64,000 bases of DNA from Aradus depressus (GCA_963662175.1 OY759216.1:39263087-39327086), one strand, 5' to 3'. Positions 9,932 through 20,094 are shown, counted from the first letter of the stretch. The notes: generated by a model not told the origin, from the letters alone. Numbers and translations are program-made.

Positions 9932-9969
9932 GTGGCTGAAGATGGTAGCAATACCGAAACTACTCCCAT
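9932..9969 (+). ncRNA. Hammerhead-like motif, family C
   Basis: Helix I GTGG (9932-9935) faces CCAT (9966-9969). The core CTGAAGA is at 9936-9942, with one extra T at 9943. Helix II is GGTA/TACC with loop GCAA (9944-9955), and GAA is at 9956-9958. Helix III ACTACT is imperfect here; sister copies have the palindrome AGTACT. The predicted cleavage base is C9965. Confidence 0.45.
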
Positions 9970-10003
9970 ATTATATAAATTTTGTGAAATAGACAATATA
10001 TTT

Positions 10004-10330
10004 TTTTTTTAACACATTTTTTCTTTACTATTTATTAAGTGTTTCACAATATCTCTACTAAGAATGTTAAATAAATACACAAACTTATTTTTGAAATATT
10101 GTCTATTCCACTCAGTGGCGTATATAGGAAAAAATTTCATCAGAGATGTATTGGAGGGGTCGCACTCTGCAAACTAACTTAGTTCATAACTAGATCTGAC
10201 GATGGTGTGAGGCCGAAAGCGGTAGTTGTATTTTTATAAATATCTTTAGTGGAATAGACAATATTTCAAAATATAAGTTTGTTTTATTTATTTATTACAA
10301 ATTCCACAATATGTCCGCTTTCCTCAACTT
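10004..10330. repeat. Family G repeat, related to family C
   Basis: Flanks 'gtggaatagacaatatttc' and 'tattgtctattccactc' are inverted around 10105-10260, and the interior carries another hammerhead-like block. Confidence 0.6.
10193..10227 (+). ncRNA. Hammerhead-like motif, family G (weak)
   Basis: Core CTGACGA at 10196-10202, extra T, helix II GGT/GCC-like with loop GTGA, GAA at 10215-10217, then AGCGGT (one change from the palindrome AGCGCT). Helix I pairs only with wobbles (GAT/GTT). Confidence 0.3.
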
Positions 10331-10794
10331 AGAAAAAATGTTAAGTATCATTAAGAAATATTTGTAAATAACTTTGTTTTTTTGCTCTCCTCCAGTACAT
10401 ATGGCGAAAAAAAACATGTATACATCTTTTTGTAGATTATATGGTGTACATTTTATCAGATATGGGTGTGTATAGAGGACGCCATAGATGAGAGGTTACT
10501 GGCCCTAGCTGCTCCAACCTTGGGAGCAAGGGAGGCAAGTTGAATAGCCTAGTTGGCCGGAATCAACGCTAAATTATCTCATATCCACAGCGCAGCTCAA
10601 AACTCAATACTGGTTATCTATGAAACATGACTTTTATAGGATGGTTACCTATTTTTTTAATTTTTGAACTTAAAAAAATCTCTTCGAATAGAGGTTTTCC
10701 GTTAATATATACAATTTTAATTTTTTTTGTATATATTGGTTTTGTTGTGGCATGCTAAAGAGAAATCATTTGCACCCCAGGAGCTCAATAATAA
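10331..10794. other. No gene; unassigned repeat-like DNA
   Basis: 10470-10600 is GC-richer and may be an old element end; nothing is assignable. Confidence 0.35.
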
Positions 10795-11030
10795 TAATAA
10801 TATTTATTTTCGTTAAACCATAACATGGTAAATAGGATACATCATACAAATGTATATATCAAGATAGCTTATAAATTAGATACTTAAACAGTTCTTAACT
10901 TGGGACCGGACACAAATGTGATCTGTAATAACAATAATAGTAAAAAATAAAATGAAATAAAGTAAAAAATTGTATTAATAAATAAATGTAAATAAATACA
11001 GTTTTATTTACATTCTAAATTGTGATAATA
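10795..11030 (-). repeat. LINE-like 3' end with (ATT)n tail
   Basis: On the minus strand, 'accatgttatggtttaacga' precedes a (TTA)n tail at 10789-10812. The same 3' end occurs at 14060-14105, 41715-41780 and 48310-48354. Confidence 0.55.
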
Positions 11031-11040
11031 ATTTTTTTTG

Positions 11041-11252
11041 GGAGCCATGGTGGCCGTGCGGGCTAGAGCGTACGGCTTTGGTCGCATGGTCTCACCATGG
11101 TTTGCGGGTTCGAATCCCGTCCGGGAGTGAGTTTTATTTCGTAGATAGAACTCCCTCCCGGGGTCATGGATGTCGTAATTAATTGATAACACAAGTTACA
11201 TGGCTAATATGCATTGAACATAAGGCAAAAAAAATAAAAATTAAAAAAAATT
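11041..11252 (+). repeat. SINE2, tRNA-Leu/Ser-like head
   Basis: The head looks like a type II tRNA: A box 'tggccgtgcgggctagagcg' and B box 'ggttcgaatcccgtc'. It continues past the tRNA part into ~90 bp of unrelated body and an A-rich tail (11227-11252). ATTTTTTTTG occurs at 11031-11040 and again right after the tail (11253-11262), a probable target duplication. The body and tail recur inverted at 17822-17945, so this is a SINE and not a tRNA gene. Confidence 0.82.
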
Positions 11253-11609
11253 ATTTTTTTTGTAATTACTCGTCTTTTTTACCACTATATAGGTCGTTCT
11301 TATATCCCTTTCTCTGGTCACAATGTGCGAAATATAAATAGAATAGAAAAAAAAGTCGAAATAATAATATAAAAATCAATAATACATAAAAAAATAAACC
11401 ATTAGAAATTAAATTGTTTAAAAATAATATGATATTACTAATGAGAATATTAAACGAAAAGTTGATTGGATAGATCTTAAAGAGGGCGGGATCTGTGGAA
11501 GAACTGCGCCAGAAAAATATAAATGAAAGCTATGTATCAACTAATGTTTTTTAGATGGCGTTGTTGAGAAAATTGGCCGGTCCATCAATGCTAGCTGGAC
11601 TATCCTATA
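11253..11609. other. AT-rich, nothing recognised
   Basis: No frames above background and no repeat ends. Confidence 0.4.
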
Positions 11610-11873
11610 TTGGCCAGACCGGCCTTATGACCCTGGTTACTGGAGAACTGCCGATAGTAACGTAATGAACCAGTCCTCCGTGGAGGGGATGTGGCTACTA
11701 GGTCCCTGATCCCTGACTACAGCTAGGGGCTGAGGCTACCATTGGCCAGACCGGCCTTATGACCCTGGTTACTGGAGAACTGCCGATAGTATCGCAATGA
11801 ACCAGTCCTCCCTGGAGGGGGTGTGGCTACTAGGTCCCTGATCCCTGACTACTGCTAGGGGCTGAGGCTACCC
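11610..11873. repeat. 132-bp tandem duplication
   Basis: Two near-identical units start 'tggccagaccggccttatga' at 11611 and 11743. They are GC-richer than the surroundings and may derive from a LINE untranslated region (inference). Confidence 0.9.
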
Positions 11874-12458
11874 AAGCCCCTTACAAAGATTGGATCAGAT
11901 AATAGTAGGTGTCCCTCAAGGATCATCCTTCTCCCTCTCTTCTTTTCTCTTCACAGGAGGAAAACATTTTTAATAATTGCCTCTTCCTCCGCCGACCACA
12001 GAATCTGGGCGTGGAGAATCTACTCCTTTACTTATTGGATGCCACACCAACTCACAACATCCAATTGGATGCCACACCAACTCACAACATCCAAGTAGGA
12101 ACAAAAACGATGAGGTGTGGAAAAAAGTATTTTAGGCACTTACTAGCTTGTTCAAGTGTGGATTCCGATTCCTTCATGTTTGTTCATATTAAATATTTCA
12201 ATTAAAAATAATTGGATATCACTAGTTAATAATAAGAATAATATTTATAATTAATTAATATAATATAAACAAATATGAGTTGAGTAATAATTATTAATGA
12301 AAAAATAATATAAGATAAATGAATATACAGTTCCTAATATTAATAAATTCAATTTTTTTTTAAAATTATAAATATTTTATACAAATTCACTGATAATAAT
12401 AACAATAAAAATTGACAATAATAATAATATTAAGCAACGGTAGTGGGTTTTTTTTTAT
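11874..12458. other. Non-coding with a 30-bp duplication
   Basis: 'ttggatgccacaccaactca' begins two adjacent identical 30-bp units at 12035-12064 and 12065-12094. The rest is AT-rich. A 98-codon frame through the duplication lacks any recognisable domain. Confidence 0.6.
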
Positions 12459-12545
12459 TTAGGAGGTAAAAAAAACTTGAGCATGCCGTCCTTCGGATGG
12501 GACATTAAGCGATGGTCCAGAGCCTGTACGATGTCAGTCAAGTTA
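12459..12545 (+). repeat. SINE1 body fragment
   Basis: Matches the middle of SINE1 ('catgccgtccttcggatggg', 'gcctgtacgatgtcag') without head or tail. Confidence 0.8.
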
Positions 12546-12984
12546 TATGGCTTTTATATACGCGACTTGTATATCCTTTCAAACCAAAATCCTTCGTACA
12601 ATATCCAATACTCCTTACTAGATCCCCAACTAAACCAAGTTGATTCCTTTATGTTATATTTTTTCAGAAAGGTTCAGATCATTGCTATGTAATAGAGTAT
12701 AACAGTGTTGGGGACAGTGGTACACACTGAATAACAGTGTCTACTAGGGGTAATAACACTATTACTGGCCAAAGCCATGTAATTTCCTGTAGCTATTGAT
12801 ATTGTTGGACAATGCCAGGACATTTCCTATAGAATAGTGACTCTTCCAGGAAACGCTGGATGCCATAGCTAGAATATATATTTACTAACAGGTTATGTTT
12901 GAGACTGGTGGTTTGTATATGTTACTGTCTACCCTAGTCGCCACTACCATATAGTCTTTGAAAATAATTTAAATACTACAACTA
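12546..12984. other. No recognised feature
   Basis: Unique-looking AT-rich sequence without frames. Confidence 0.35.
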
Positions 12985-13190
12985 AAAAAACTCTTTTTCT
13001 TCCCACTGTTTTATTTGCGACCAGGTCTGGTTTTCAACGCAACAGTGGCTACATCTTACCCGTACAGTTTAGATGGTAAAGGAATACTGATCTTTAGCCT
13101 CTGTACGGGTGGGATGTGCCACTGATGACGTTGTTGCTTTGAAAATCTGTTCTGAAGATCTGTCTTGAAAATCTGTTTCTGGGAAGAAAC
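12985..13190. repeat. Family A inverted pair
   Basis: The left arm (12990-13065, minus) and right arm (13095-13165, plus) both carry 'tacgggt...gatgt.gccactg' and the 'gttgaaaa' block. The left copy has lost the CTGATGA core. The right copy keeps the core (13122-13128) but its helix III has decayed. Confidence 0.65.
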
Positions 13191-13640
13191 CAAAAAAACA
13201 TTGCTCTTCTCTTTTTGAAGAAAGTATAACTCATAAAGGAATTAATTTCTTTAATGCCCTTCCTCACTTCTTGAAGACAATAGAAACAATAAAAAAATTC
13301 AAACTTCAGCTAGGAAACCTTCTATTCGAAAAAGGAATGTTTTTCTCATTGCTCAAAAATAATAAAATAACCACAATAAAAAAATGGTATTTTATATTCA
13401 AAAACATTATTTGATACATAGCTTTCATTTTTATTTTTTTGGGCAGAGTTCCTCCACAAATATCCTCTACTAAGGTCTGTCCAATCTACCTTTTAATCAA
13501 CATTTTTTATTATTTATTGTATATACTAATTTATTTTTCTTGTTTTTCTCTTTTATGTATTTTGATTAGTATTTTATTTACATATATATTTTATAATTGT
13601 TCTTGTTATTTTGTTTTCTTTCTCTTTTCTATATTTCGCA
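13191..13640. other. AT-rich, no gene
   Basis: A short hydrophobic frame (13439-13648) is a product of T-richness. Confidence 0.4.
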
Positions 13641-13646
13641 CATTGT

Positions 13647-13686
13647 GAGCTGAGGAAGGGATGTGAGAACGTCCCGAAATGTCGTC
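13647..13686 (+). ncRNA. Hammerhead-like motif, family D
   Basis: Core CTGAGGA at 13650-13656, extra A at 13657. Helix II is 7 bp, GGGATGT (13658-13664) with ACGTCCC (13669-13675) including one U-G pair, and is capped by GAGA. GAA is at 13676-13678, then ATGT, C13683, GTC. Helix I GAG/GTC pairs at 2 of 3 positions. Confidence 0.4.
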
Positions 13687-14150
13687 GTGAAAAAGACACT
13701 TCCGGAAATGATATCAAAAATTGTTATCTTTTTTGGTTAAATTAAAAAAAAATTATCTATTGTATTTATTATATACTCATTTTTTCAAGTATTTATTTAT
13801 TCATTTCATTTTATTTTTTAGTAGTATTATTAATTCTAATCCATGTGAGTAGTGTATAAAGGCCGGTTCTGGAGAAAGAGGAGGAGGAGGGATCTGAGAC
13901 AACCTTTGATCCAGCCCCCCACACTAACCTCCCCGTATGGTTATCCATGTCAGGTTATAATAGCAATTATTATGTTTTTAGTTAATATAGAGTCTACAAA
14001 ATATAGATTTAATCAAATATCGATTATTGCAATTATTTATTTTTTCAAGTCAGACTCTTTACCACGTTATGGTTTAACGGAAATAAATATTATATTATTA
14101 TTAGAAGTGAAGCGGGTAGTTACGTAATCTGTATGATTTGTATAAATACG
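13687..14150 (+). repeat. LINE-like 3' region, (ATT)n ends
   Basis: 13760-13840 matches 48170-48250, and 14055-14105 matches the conserved 'ccacgttatggtttaacgga' 3' end. GC-richer DNA at 13860-13950 probably belongs to another element. Confidence 0.45.
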
Positions 14151-14560
14151 ATGTTTAGTTTTCCCCGGAATTTCATGTTTCCGAACATATGATTTTCAAA
14201 AATGAAAGAAAAATATCTCTGCGTCTGTGAGCATGATAACTCCTAATAAAAAGAATGTATCAATACGATATTGTTTCCGGAATCCGATAAGAAAACAACT
14301 ATTGATTTTCAGCCAAATAGACCAATGAACTGTGAGGGATTATGGGGGAGGCTTAACACAGAAACCCCAATATCTGCCAATGTATTGAATGTATCGACAC
14401 AAAATTTAGTTTGAGGATTCAGAAGCCACGGTGTAAGTCAAATATTGATTTTTATTTCAATCGATCGATTAGTTTTAGAATGAGAATGAAAACATAATTT
14501 ATTAATTCGTCCTGGGGAAGAACATAGCCCGTGATTCACTATGTTCAAAACTGTTCATCC
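14151..14560. repeat. P140 copy
   Basis: Two blocks with 'ataactcctaataaaaagaa' and 'atctgccaatgtattgaatg', ending in 'cgtcctggggaagaaca'. Confidence 0.7.
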
Positions 14561-14805
14561 ATAATTCTGAGTATATTGATATAAAGGACCTAAAAAAAAA
14601 CGCTGAATCTATTCAGCTGATTCGATAAAAAAACGGAAAAGAATGATAAAACACCTTATCAAAGAACAGTCAAGGTCCTACACAACGAGGAAGAATGTTT
14701 AGGAATAATAATTTAAAAAAATATAGTTAAATTAAAATTGTTTTATTTCCTTGTAATAAATGTTAATGAAAGAAGTGATTTTATTAGAAGTTACGTAATG
14801 GAAGC

Positions 14806-15119
14806 GAAGAATTTATGGCTGGGCGCGTAGTATGATACGGTCGGAGCTAAAGAGAGGAGGGCCGCCTGAAGGTACTACGAGAAGGCACAATAAGGAAGAA
14901 TTTACGGCTAGGCGCGTAGTATGATACGGTCGGAGCTAAAGGGAGGAGGGCCGCCTGAAGGTACTACGAGAAGGCACACTAAGGAAGAATTTACGGCTGG
15001 GCGTGTAGTATGATACGGTCGGAGCTAAAGGGAGGAGGACTGCATGAAGGTACTACGAGAAGGCACAATAAGGAAGAATTTACGGCTGGGCGCGTAGTAT
15101 GATACGGTCGGAACTAAAG
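14806..15119. repeat. 89-bp tandem repeat, 3.5 copies
   Basis: Units begin 'gaagaatttacggctgggcg' at 14806, 14895, 14984 and 15073, an exact 89-bp step with few substitutions. Confidence 0.95.
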
Positions 15120-15540
15120 TTGGTAAGGGAGTGTGGGTCCTTCAGCCACGCCCCAACATGGCCCACTGGCTCTCACGCTGTCGGAGGCTCATCACTTCCA
15201 GGGCCTAACCTAACGCATCTCTGACCTGCCTTTCCAACAAGTCTTCTGCTACGGCCGCCATTAAGATTTTCTCCTTTAGTGTGCCTTATACCATTATTTC
15301 AAATTTCTAGGTCCACTGGAAATACTCTATAGGTTTTGATCACCTCGTTTTGTGTTGAATGACTATTTTGTAGACTTTTTTTTGGTGGTAGGCGGATGTT
15401 GTGAACTTACTTGTTAAATAATTAATACAGACGTATCTGTCCAACATATTTTATTTTTTACCACAACTTTTATGCTAAAAAAATAAAATATGTCGGACTG
15501 ATACATCCTGTACAACTTATTTATCGAAGAAATTATGCAT
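15120..15540. other. No recognised feature
   Basis: 'tgtcggactgatacatcctg' near 15491 and 'acagacgtatctgtccaaca' near 15427 form weak inverted words; otherwise nothing. Confidence 0.35.
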
Positions 15541-15845
15541 CCAATTATTATATTTTTTCTACCAATTTAAATTGCAATTCGCAAAAATTAAGCACCTCTA
15601 CTATGCCTTCCAATGGCGTAAGAAGGGTGTAGGAATCGGAAGAATGAAATTCGTTTCGAAATTAATCTTTTTAGAAGTTTGCTTGATTTATGTGAGAACG
15701 GTTGGACGAAAAACTACTTCTTACCTAAAATGTTCCTTATTAAATTTTCAACCAACAAAATGCTCTCAGATTTGAGTAAGACCAATACGAACGAAGTTAT
15801 AGCACCCCAAAGACTGTACCATATACGTCCATAAGAAAAAAATAT
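15541..15845. repeat. R2 copy
   Basis: Shares 'ttagaagtttgcttgattta', 'aatgttccttattaaatttt' and 'ctcagatttgagta' with R2 copies at 36760-36860 and 41040-41120. Confidence 0.65.
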
Positions 15846-15869
15846 ATATGTAATGTGGCCATAACAGGA

Positions 15870-16061
15870 CTTTCTTATACCAACCACATTTGAAAAAATT
15901 ACTCGCGGCATTATTGGAAGTCACACTCAGAATTACGCTATACAATGAAATGATGTAAAACCGCTAATGCCAACACATTACATTCATACATCCAGTAATG
16001 CGTGAAATACATTTGAGAGGAGGAAGAGTGATCTGTAAAAAAGTGGTTGGTATAAGAAAGT
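15870..16061. repeat. R3 short inverted-terminal element
   Basis: Bounded by 'ctttcttataccaaccac' and its inverted copy, ~190 bp in all. Single R3-like ends also occur near 7952, 29367, 29975, 40160 and 41570. No coding capacity. Confidence 0.6.
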
Positions 16062-16534
16062 GCGGTCATGGAACGTTTGAATGTTGAGAAACAAATTGAG
16101 GGAATAAATCACGGTATTTTCTGAATACCGTAAGAAGATTTCCTCTGATATTCAAAGAACGTGTGAATGAAGATTCTAAAAAAAATGTTTTCTTCTCGCA
16201 AAGAACCTGTGATACCAGTTCCCTAACATTCCATAGTTGCTGATGAAATACATAAAAAATATTGATAATACCGCCTTCAAGGTCGATATTAGCCACAATT
16301 TTCTCAAGATTGTTATTGGTCAATTATAAATGAATATCTGAGAGCAGAAACACCCTAAGCGCCATTTTTCACGAATGTCATGTTTTGTTAGATTTTGTTT
16401 CTCTATCCTAAGACGCATCGATTAGGAGCAGAAACACCCAACGTAACGCACTTATAGTACCAATATTAAAGCGAAACTTATCTTGCTTTGAGGAGAAACA
16501 CCCTACGTGCCGCACCTAGGGTGTTTCTCCTCTC
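16062..16534. other. Non-coding with short 'gaaacaccc' repeats
   Basis: 'agcagaaacacccta', 'agcagaaacacccaac' and 'gaggagaaacaccctac' recur at 16345, 16430 and 16491. The last lies opposite an inverted copy (16487-16535), a small hairpin. Confidence 0.5.
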
Positions 16535-16857
16535 AGTCGTCCTCTCAAATGTTCCTCTTTAGTTACTGATAAAGTGAAAGATTCTCTATTTAAACAGTTT
16601 TACGAGATTCCTTCTAAAAACCAGCAAGATCAATTCCTTCAAGGGTTGTTAGAAGAGGGGCTGTCAGTAAAAAGACGTCGGAAAACACTAATTTGCGCTC
16701 CGTGGACTAGTGAAGTACACTTTCAGGTTGAGAAAGCCAACTGATTCTACCACCTGAGCCAACGCGACTGGGCCCAATCGCCATAAATCAAGAAAAACTT
16801 GATGACATTCGCAAATGCTTAGAATACGTTCCAAAAAGTGTTGTTACTTCATTTTAG
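16535..16857 (+). pseudogene. Transposon-like ORF fragment
   Basis: 16535-16744 encodes 69 residues without a start, including VKDSLFKQFYEIPSKNQQDQ, FLQGLLEEG and KRRRKT. At 16741 a second frame takes over (39 codons) with LILPPEPTRLGP and KLDDIRKCLEYVPKS. Both halves have protein-like composition and remind me of a family of uncharacterised, often multicopy insect transposon-associated proteins. I cannot name it. The frame change and stops at 16742 and 16855 mean it is broken. Confidence 0.35.
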
Positions 16858-16989
16858 CGTAAGATATTAGCCTTACCGACCACTACGACTGAAGAAAAAA
16901 TTTAATTTAATTTACATAAATTCGAATTCCATAATATTGTAAACACGTAGAACCATTATATTTAACTTGGAAGAAATTTTATATTATTG
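16858..16989. other. Short unassigned spacer
   Basis: AT-rich, no features. Confidence 0.3.
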
Positions 16990-17262
16990 AGTTAAGAGCA
17001 TCATGAACTAGCGATGTACTTCCCCAGCACGAATTAATCAATTAAGTGTGCGCTCTCCCTCCAAAGCTAATCGACCGTTTGGGCTATAAATTCAATATTT
17101 GACTTACATTGTGGCTTATGAGTCCTCATACTAAATTTTGTCTCTTTACATTTATTACATCGGCAGTTATTATGGTATTTGAGTCGGGACTCCCTTCTCC
17201 GACCCCTCTTTTCCCTTTGATTTCTTCCGATTTCGCGGAAAACTAATAGGTGCCATCTTGTA
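16990..17262. repeat. P140 fragment
   Basis: Runs from 'gatgtacttccccagcacga' through 'acatcggcagttattatg' to 'gcggaaaactaataggtgcc'. Confidence 0.7.
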
Positions 17263-17717
17263 TGCCCAATGTGTTACAGCCCCTGTAAAGAAGATCTATA
17301 TCACTTTCTCATTTACCTGCCCCAAATATGATGATTTAAAAAATAAAATATTTAAAAACAACATAGATAGGTACTTCATTTATGTTGGAATTATTAAATG
17401 GTAAAGATTGGCAACTACTGGTAAATTATTGCAAAGAGGCTTACGATTTCCGAAACTGTGAATTAAATAAATAAATAGACAGGAACAAAGATATATTTAT
17501 TATTTTTTTTGTATTTCGTAAAGAAAAATTTGTTGTTAATAAGTTTATAAGAAACAAGATTATAAGTTTTTAAGATAATATTATTTATGTAAATCTAGAC
17601 TCCTCAAGACGGCTTAGGCCATTGAGTTTGTCTTCATAAAAGGTCACATTATTGTATTTATGTTTCGTATGACATTTTCTATTATGTTAATTGAATAAAA
17701 GACTTTACTACTACTAT
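17263..17717 (+). mobile_element. LINE 3' end fragment
   Basis: The start encodes, with one frameshift near 17318, the end of a LINE zinc motif: CYSPC, KEDLYHFLI, then CPKYDDLKNKIFKNN. An AT-rich 3' UTR and an A-rich end with 'actactactatt' follow. Related in type to the jockey/I-like fragments elsewhere, but too short to place. Confidence 0.55.
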
Positions 17718-17821
17718 TAAATTTTGTCTCGTTACATTTATTACATCGGCAGTTATTATGTAAAAGTATTCGTACATGTTAAAATATATATATATATATT
17801 TTTTTTATTATTATTATTTTT

Positions 17822-17945
17822 TTTTGGCCTTATGTACGGTGCATATTAGCCATGTCAATGTGTTATCTAGTTATTTACGACATCCAAGGCCAGGGAGTTC
17901 TGTCTACGAAATAAAACTCACTCCCGGACGAGATTCGAACCCGTA
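17822..17945 (-). repeat. SINE2, truncated inside the B box
   Basis: Minus-strand copy. The tail is at the left ('gccttatgtacggtgcatat'), the body runs through 'actcactcccgga', and the B box is cut at 'gattcgaaccc'. It confirms SINE2 as a dispersed family. Confidence 0.8.
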
Positions 17946-18650
17946 TATATGAGTAGTGAGTTTCTCGTCAATAAAAAATATTTTTAAAAAAACTCAAATT
18001 AATTAGTTTTTGTAAACGCTAAACACTAAATTTAGTACGAGGATTACAGAAGCCACTATGTTCGTCAAATATTGAGTTTTATGGAAATGTAATTGATTGA
18101 TTAGTACTGGGGAAGGACACAGCCGGCGATTTACCGACGATATTTGTTTTCATCGATTCCATTAGTATCGAAATACATTCAATTAGTATTAGTAGAGTCG
18201 AAGTGAGGATAATGTAAGAAGCACTAGCCTAGGTCAGGGAGCCATGGTTGACTAGCCAACAAGGACTGGACTGTCTCTGAAGAAACCTACCATTGAGGGA
18301 GTGAAGCCGGTCAGGGATGAGGGATCCTTCATTTAGGAGCAGTTCGTCTGTGAAATGTCCCCAGCAACTGTACCAATCATTACACAACTTCTATGTTGAG
18401 AAACGCGGACATATTGTAGAAACTTAAATTAATTAAACTAAGTTATTGGTATATTTTAGATTTGAAAAGTATGTTTCCTACAAGATTTTTTTCTGAATGC
18501 TCATTCCTTGGATGCTGGCCGGGGAAATCGCGAAGTCCCGGCTGTTCTTCCCCGTCATTCTACTCTGCCTAGCACTGACCAGCAGTGGACGCAGACCGTA
18601 GAGCTGGAAATGCAACCACATGAGGGGAGTAACTAGTCACTACTAGCACT
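17946..18650. other. P140 fragment, then unassigned GC-richer DNA
   Basis: 18000-18135 is a P140 end ('agtacgaggattacagaagc' to 'tactggggaaggacac'). 18225-18330 and 18515-18640 look like retroelement untranslated regions but have no coding signature. Confidence 0.4.
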
Positions 18651-18651
18651 T

Positions 18652-18844
18652 ATAAAGAAAACACGAATGTTTTTTAAATATTGTTTATTTCACAAGATAT
18701 ATAAAATATATGGGAGTACCTTCGGTCTCGCTACCATCTTCAGCGACTTGACAAATACTGGTAGCAATACCGAAAGTACTTCCATATATTTTATATATCT
18801 TGTGAAATAGACAATATTTAAAAAACATTCGTGTTTTCTTTATA
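18652..18844. repeat. Family C foldback, near-perfect palindrome
   Basis: Arms 18652-18720 and 18776-18844 are almost exact inverted copies ('aaagaaaacacgaatgtttt' at the outer end), giving a 193-bp hairpin with a short centre. Confidence 0.9.
18711..18745 (-). ncRNA. Hammerhead-like motif, family C (diverged)
   Basis: Core CTGAAGA, extra T, helix II GGT/ACC, GAA, then GGTACT. The base after GAA is no longer A, so activity is unlikely. Confidence 0.3.
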
Positions 18845-19029
18845 ATTTATTAAGTGTTTCACAATCTCTCTGCAAAAATGTTAAATATCACTAAGGGGCC
18901 CCACACACGCTCAGTTTTTAACACAGGCCTGCTTGCGCAAACCAAGTTTGCGCAAATTGGCCTGTGCTGCTGGCCTGTGCTTGGACCCACACGTACAGTT
19001 CAACTGTCCAGATATTTGCTCAGTTCACA

Positions 19030-19463
19030 ATGGCTTCTCATGTGATGTTGCCTGCCTCCTCCTCGCTTGCGCTATTAAAAAGAAGCAACAGAAGAAACGT
19101 TCTGTAAACAGAACCAAATGGACGAAAAGTTGGCTGTTAAAAAGAAACCTGTTGTCTCACATCAGTTTACTAGAAGACTTGAAATTGGAAAAACAGGATT
19201 GGTTTAACTATTTAAGAATGGACGAAGACACTTATCTACACTTGTTGAAATTGGTTTCTCCGTTGATACAACGGCAAGATACGTGCATGAGGCAGTCAGT
19301 TTCATGTCATGAGCGCTTAACCGCAACCTTAAGATTTCTTGCAACTGGCCGATCATACGAAGATCTGAAATTTTCAACAATCATATCACCACAGGCGTTA
19401 GGAACAATTATACCAGAGACCTGCATTGCAATTTGGCAAGTGTTGAGGAAAGACTTTCTTAAG
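19030..19463 (+). pseudogene. Harbinger transposase, N-terminal part
   Basis: The ATG at 19030 (MAS) fits the family start, but a frameshift soon moves the frame. From ~19060 the frame reads KKKQQKKRSV, then TKSWLLKRNLLSHISLLEDL, DWFNYLRMDEDTYLHLLKLV, SCHERLTATLRFLATGRSYE, DLKFS and IIPETC. These blocks are highly characteristic of insect HARBI1-like transposases, just upstream of the DDE domain. The block ends DFLK at 19463, directly followed by GTAAGC, a good 5' splice site, suggesting the original gene had an intron here. No 3' exon with catalytic residues remains. Confidence 0.85.
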
Positions 19464-19643
19464 GTAAGCATACAAATATTTATTGAACATAAAGTACAAA
19501 AAAACTCATTGTTTACAAATATCTGTCATCAATAGTCAGGCATAAAGTTAGTAAGAAAAGAAGATGCTGTACTCGTAGAAGGTTTTGGATTCATATTGTT
19601 ATCATTAATATAACAGAAACTTTGAGCACGAGGTTGTGGAAAT

Positions 19644-19883
19644 TTATTCGTGGTAACTATTTAAGCAACCCAATTCTGCTTCAAACAACACGTCATTTAT
19701 CAGCTTCTCAGCAAAAATTCTCTGATCATTCGGTAAACCTCTCAACTTATCCGCCACAGTTTTGCCTACTATGTCAAACCTATCCTCTCTAATTTCTCTA
19801 ATAATATTCTCTATCCATGGTTTATAAAGTGACAAAAAAAAAAAAAATTGAAGAAACTGGAAACTTCGTACTGAACTGAACAC
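19644..19883 (-). pseudogene. Harbinger Myb/MADF-like accessory protein, C-terminus
   Basis: The minus-strand frame ends with LRGLPNDQRIFAEKLINDVL and FEAELGCL, the typical BESS-like tail of Myb/SANT/MADF proteins encoded in opposite orientation by Harbinger elements. The upstream T-rich part (a poly-A run in the DNA at 19840-19851) is not protein-like, so only about 45 residues are real. Its partner transposase is at 19030-19463. Confidence 0.65.
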
Positions 19884-20094
19884 GTGGCCTGAGTCAGTTC
19901 AACTGAGACCCAAACCCGTGCAAACTCACTGGTCTGCGCAGGTCAAAATCAAACACAACTTGAAAATGCTCAGGCCAGGCCAGCGGCCACGCTCAGTTAT
20001 ACCTGCACAAACCTGGTTTGCGCAGGCTGGCCTGTGTTAAAAACTGAGCGTGTGTGGGACCCTTAATAGCACTACCTAGATTCTTGAAGACTAT

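Larger units (their letters stand above)
9793..10003. repeat. Family C foldback
   Basis: Inverted arms run from 'tctatttcacaaatg' (left) to 'ttttgtgaaatagacaat' (right). Each arm contains the 'tggctgaagatggtagcaat' block, and a partial extra copy lies at 9890-9930. Confidence 0.8.
18895..20063 (+). mobile_element. PIF/Harbinger deletion derivative
   Basis: TAA duplications at 18892-18894 and 20064-20066 (3-bp TWA targets are typical of the superfamily). Terminal repeats start GGGGCCCCACACACGCTCAG on the left and AGGGTCCCACACACGCTCAG when read from the right, and similarity continues for about 60 bp. It carries the first part of a transposase on the plus strand and the end of an accessory protein on the minus strand. 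The DDE catalytic half is deleted. Confidence 0.9.

Noticed and set aside
11041..11130. A tRNA-Leu/Ser gene
   Set aside because: The tRNA-like part runs straight into a body and A-rich tail that recur at 17822-17945 and is flanked by a direct repeat, so it is a SINE head.
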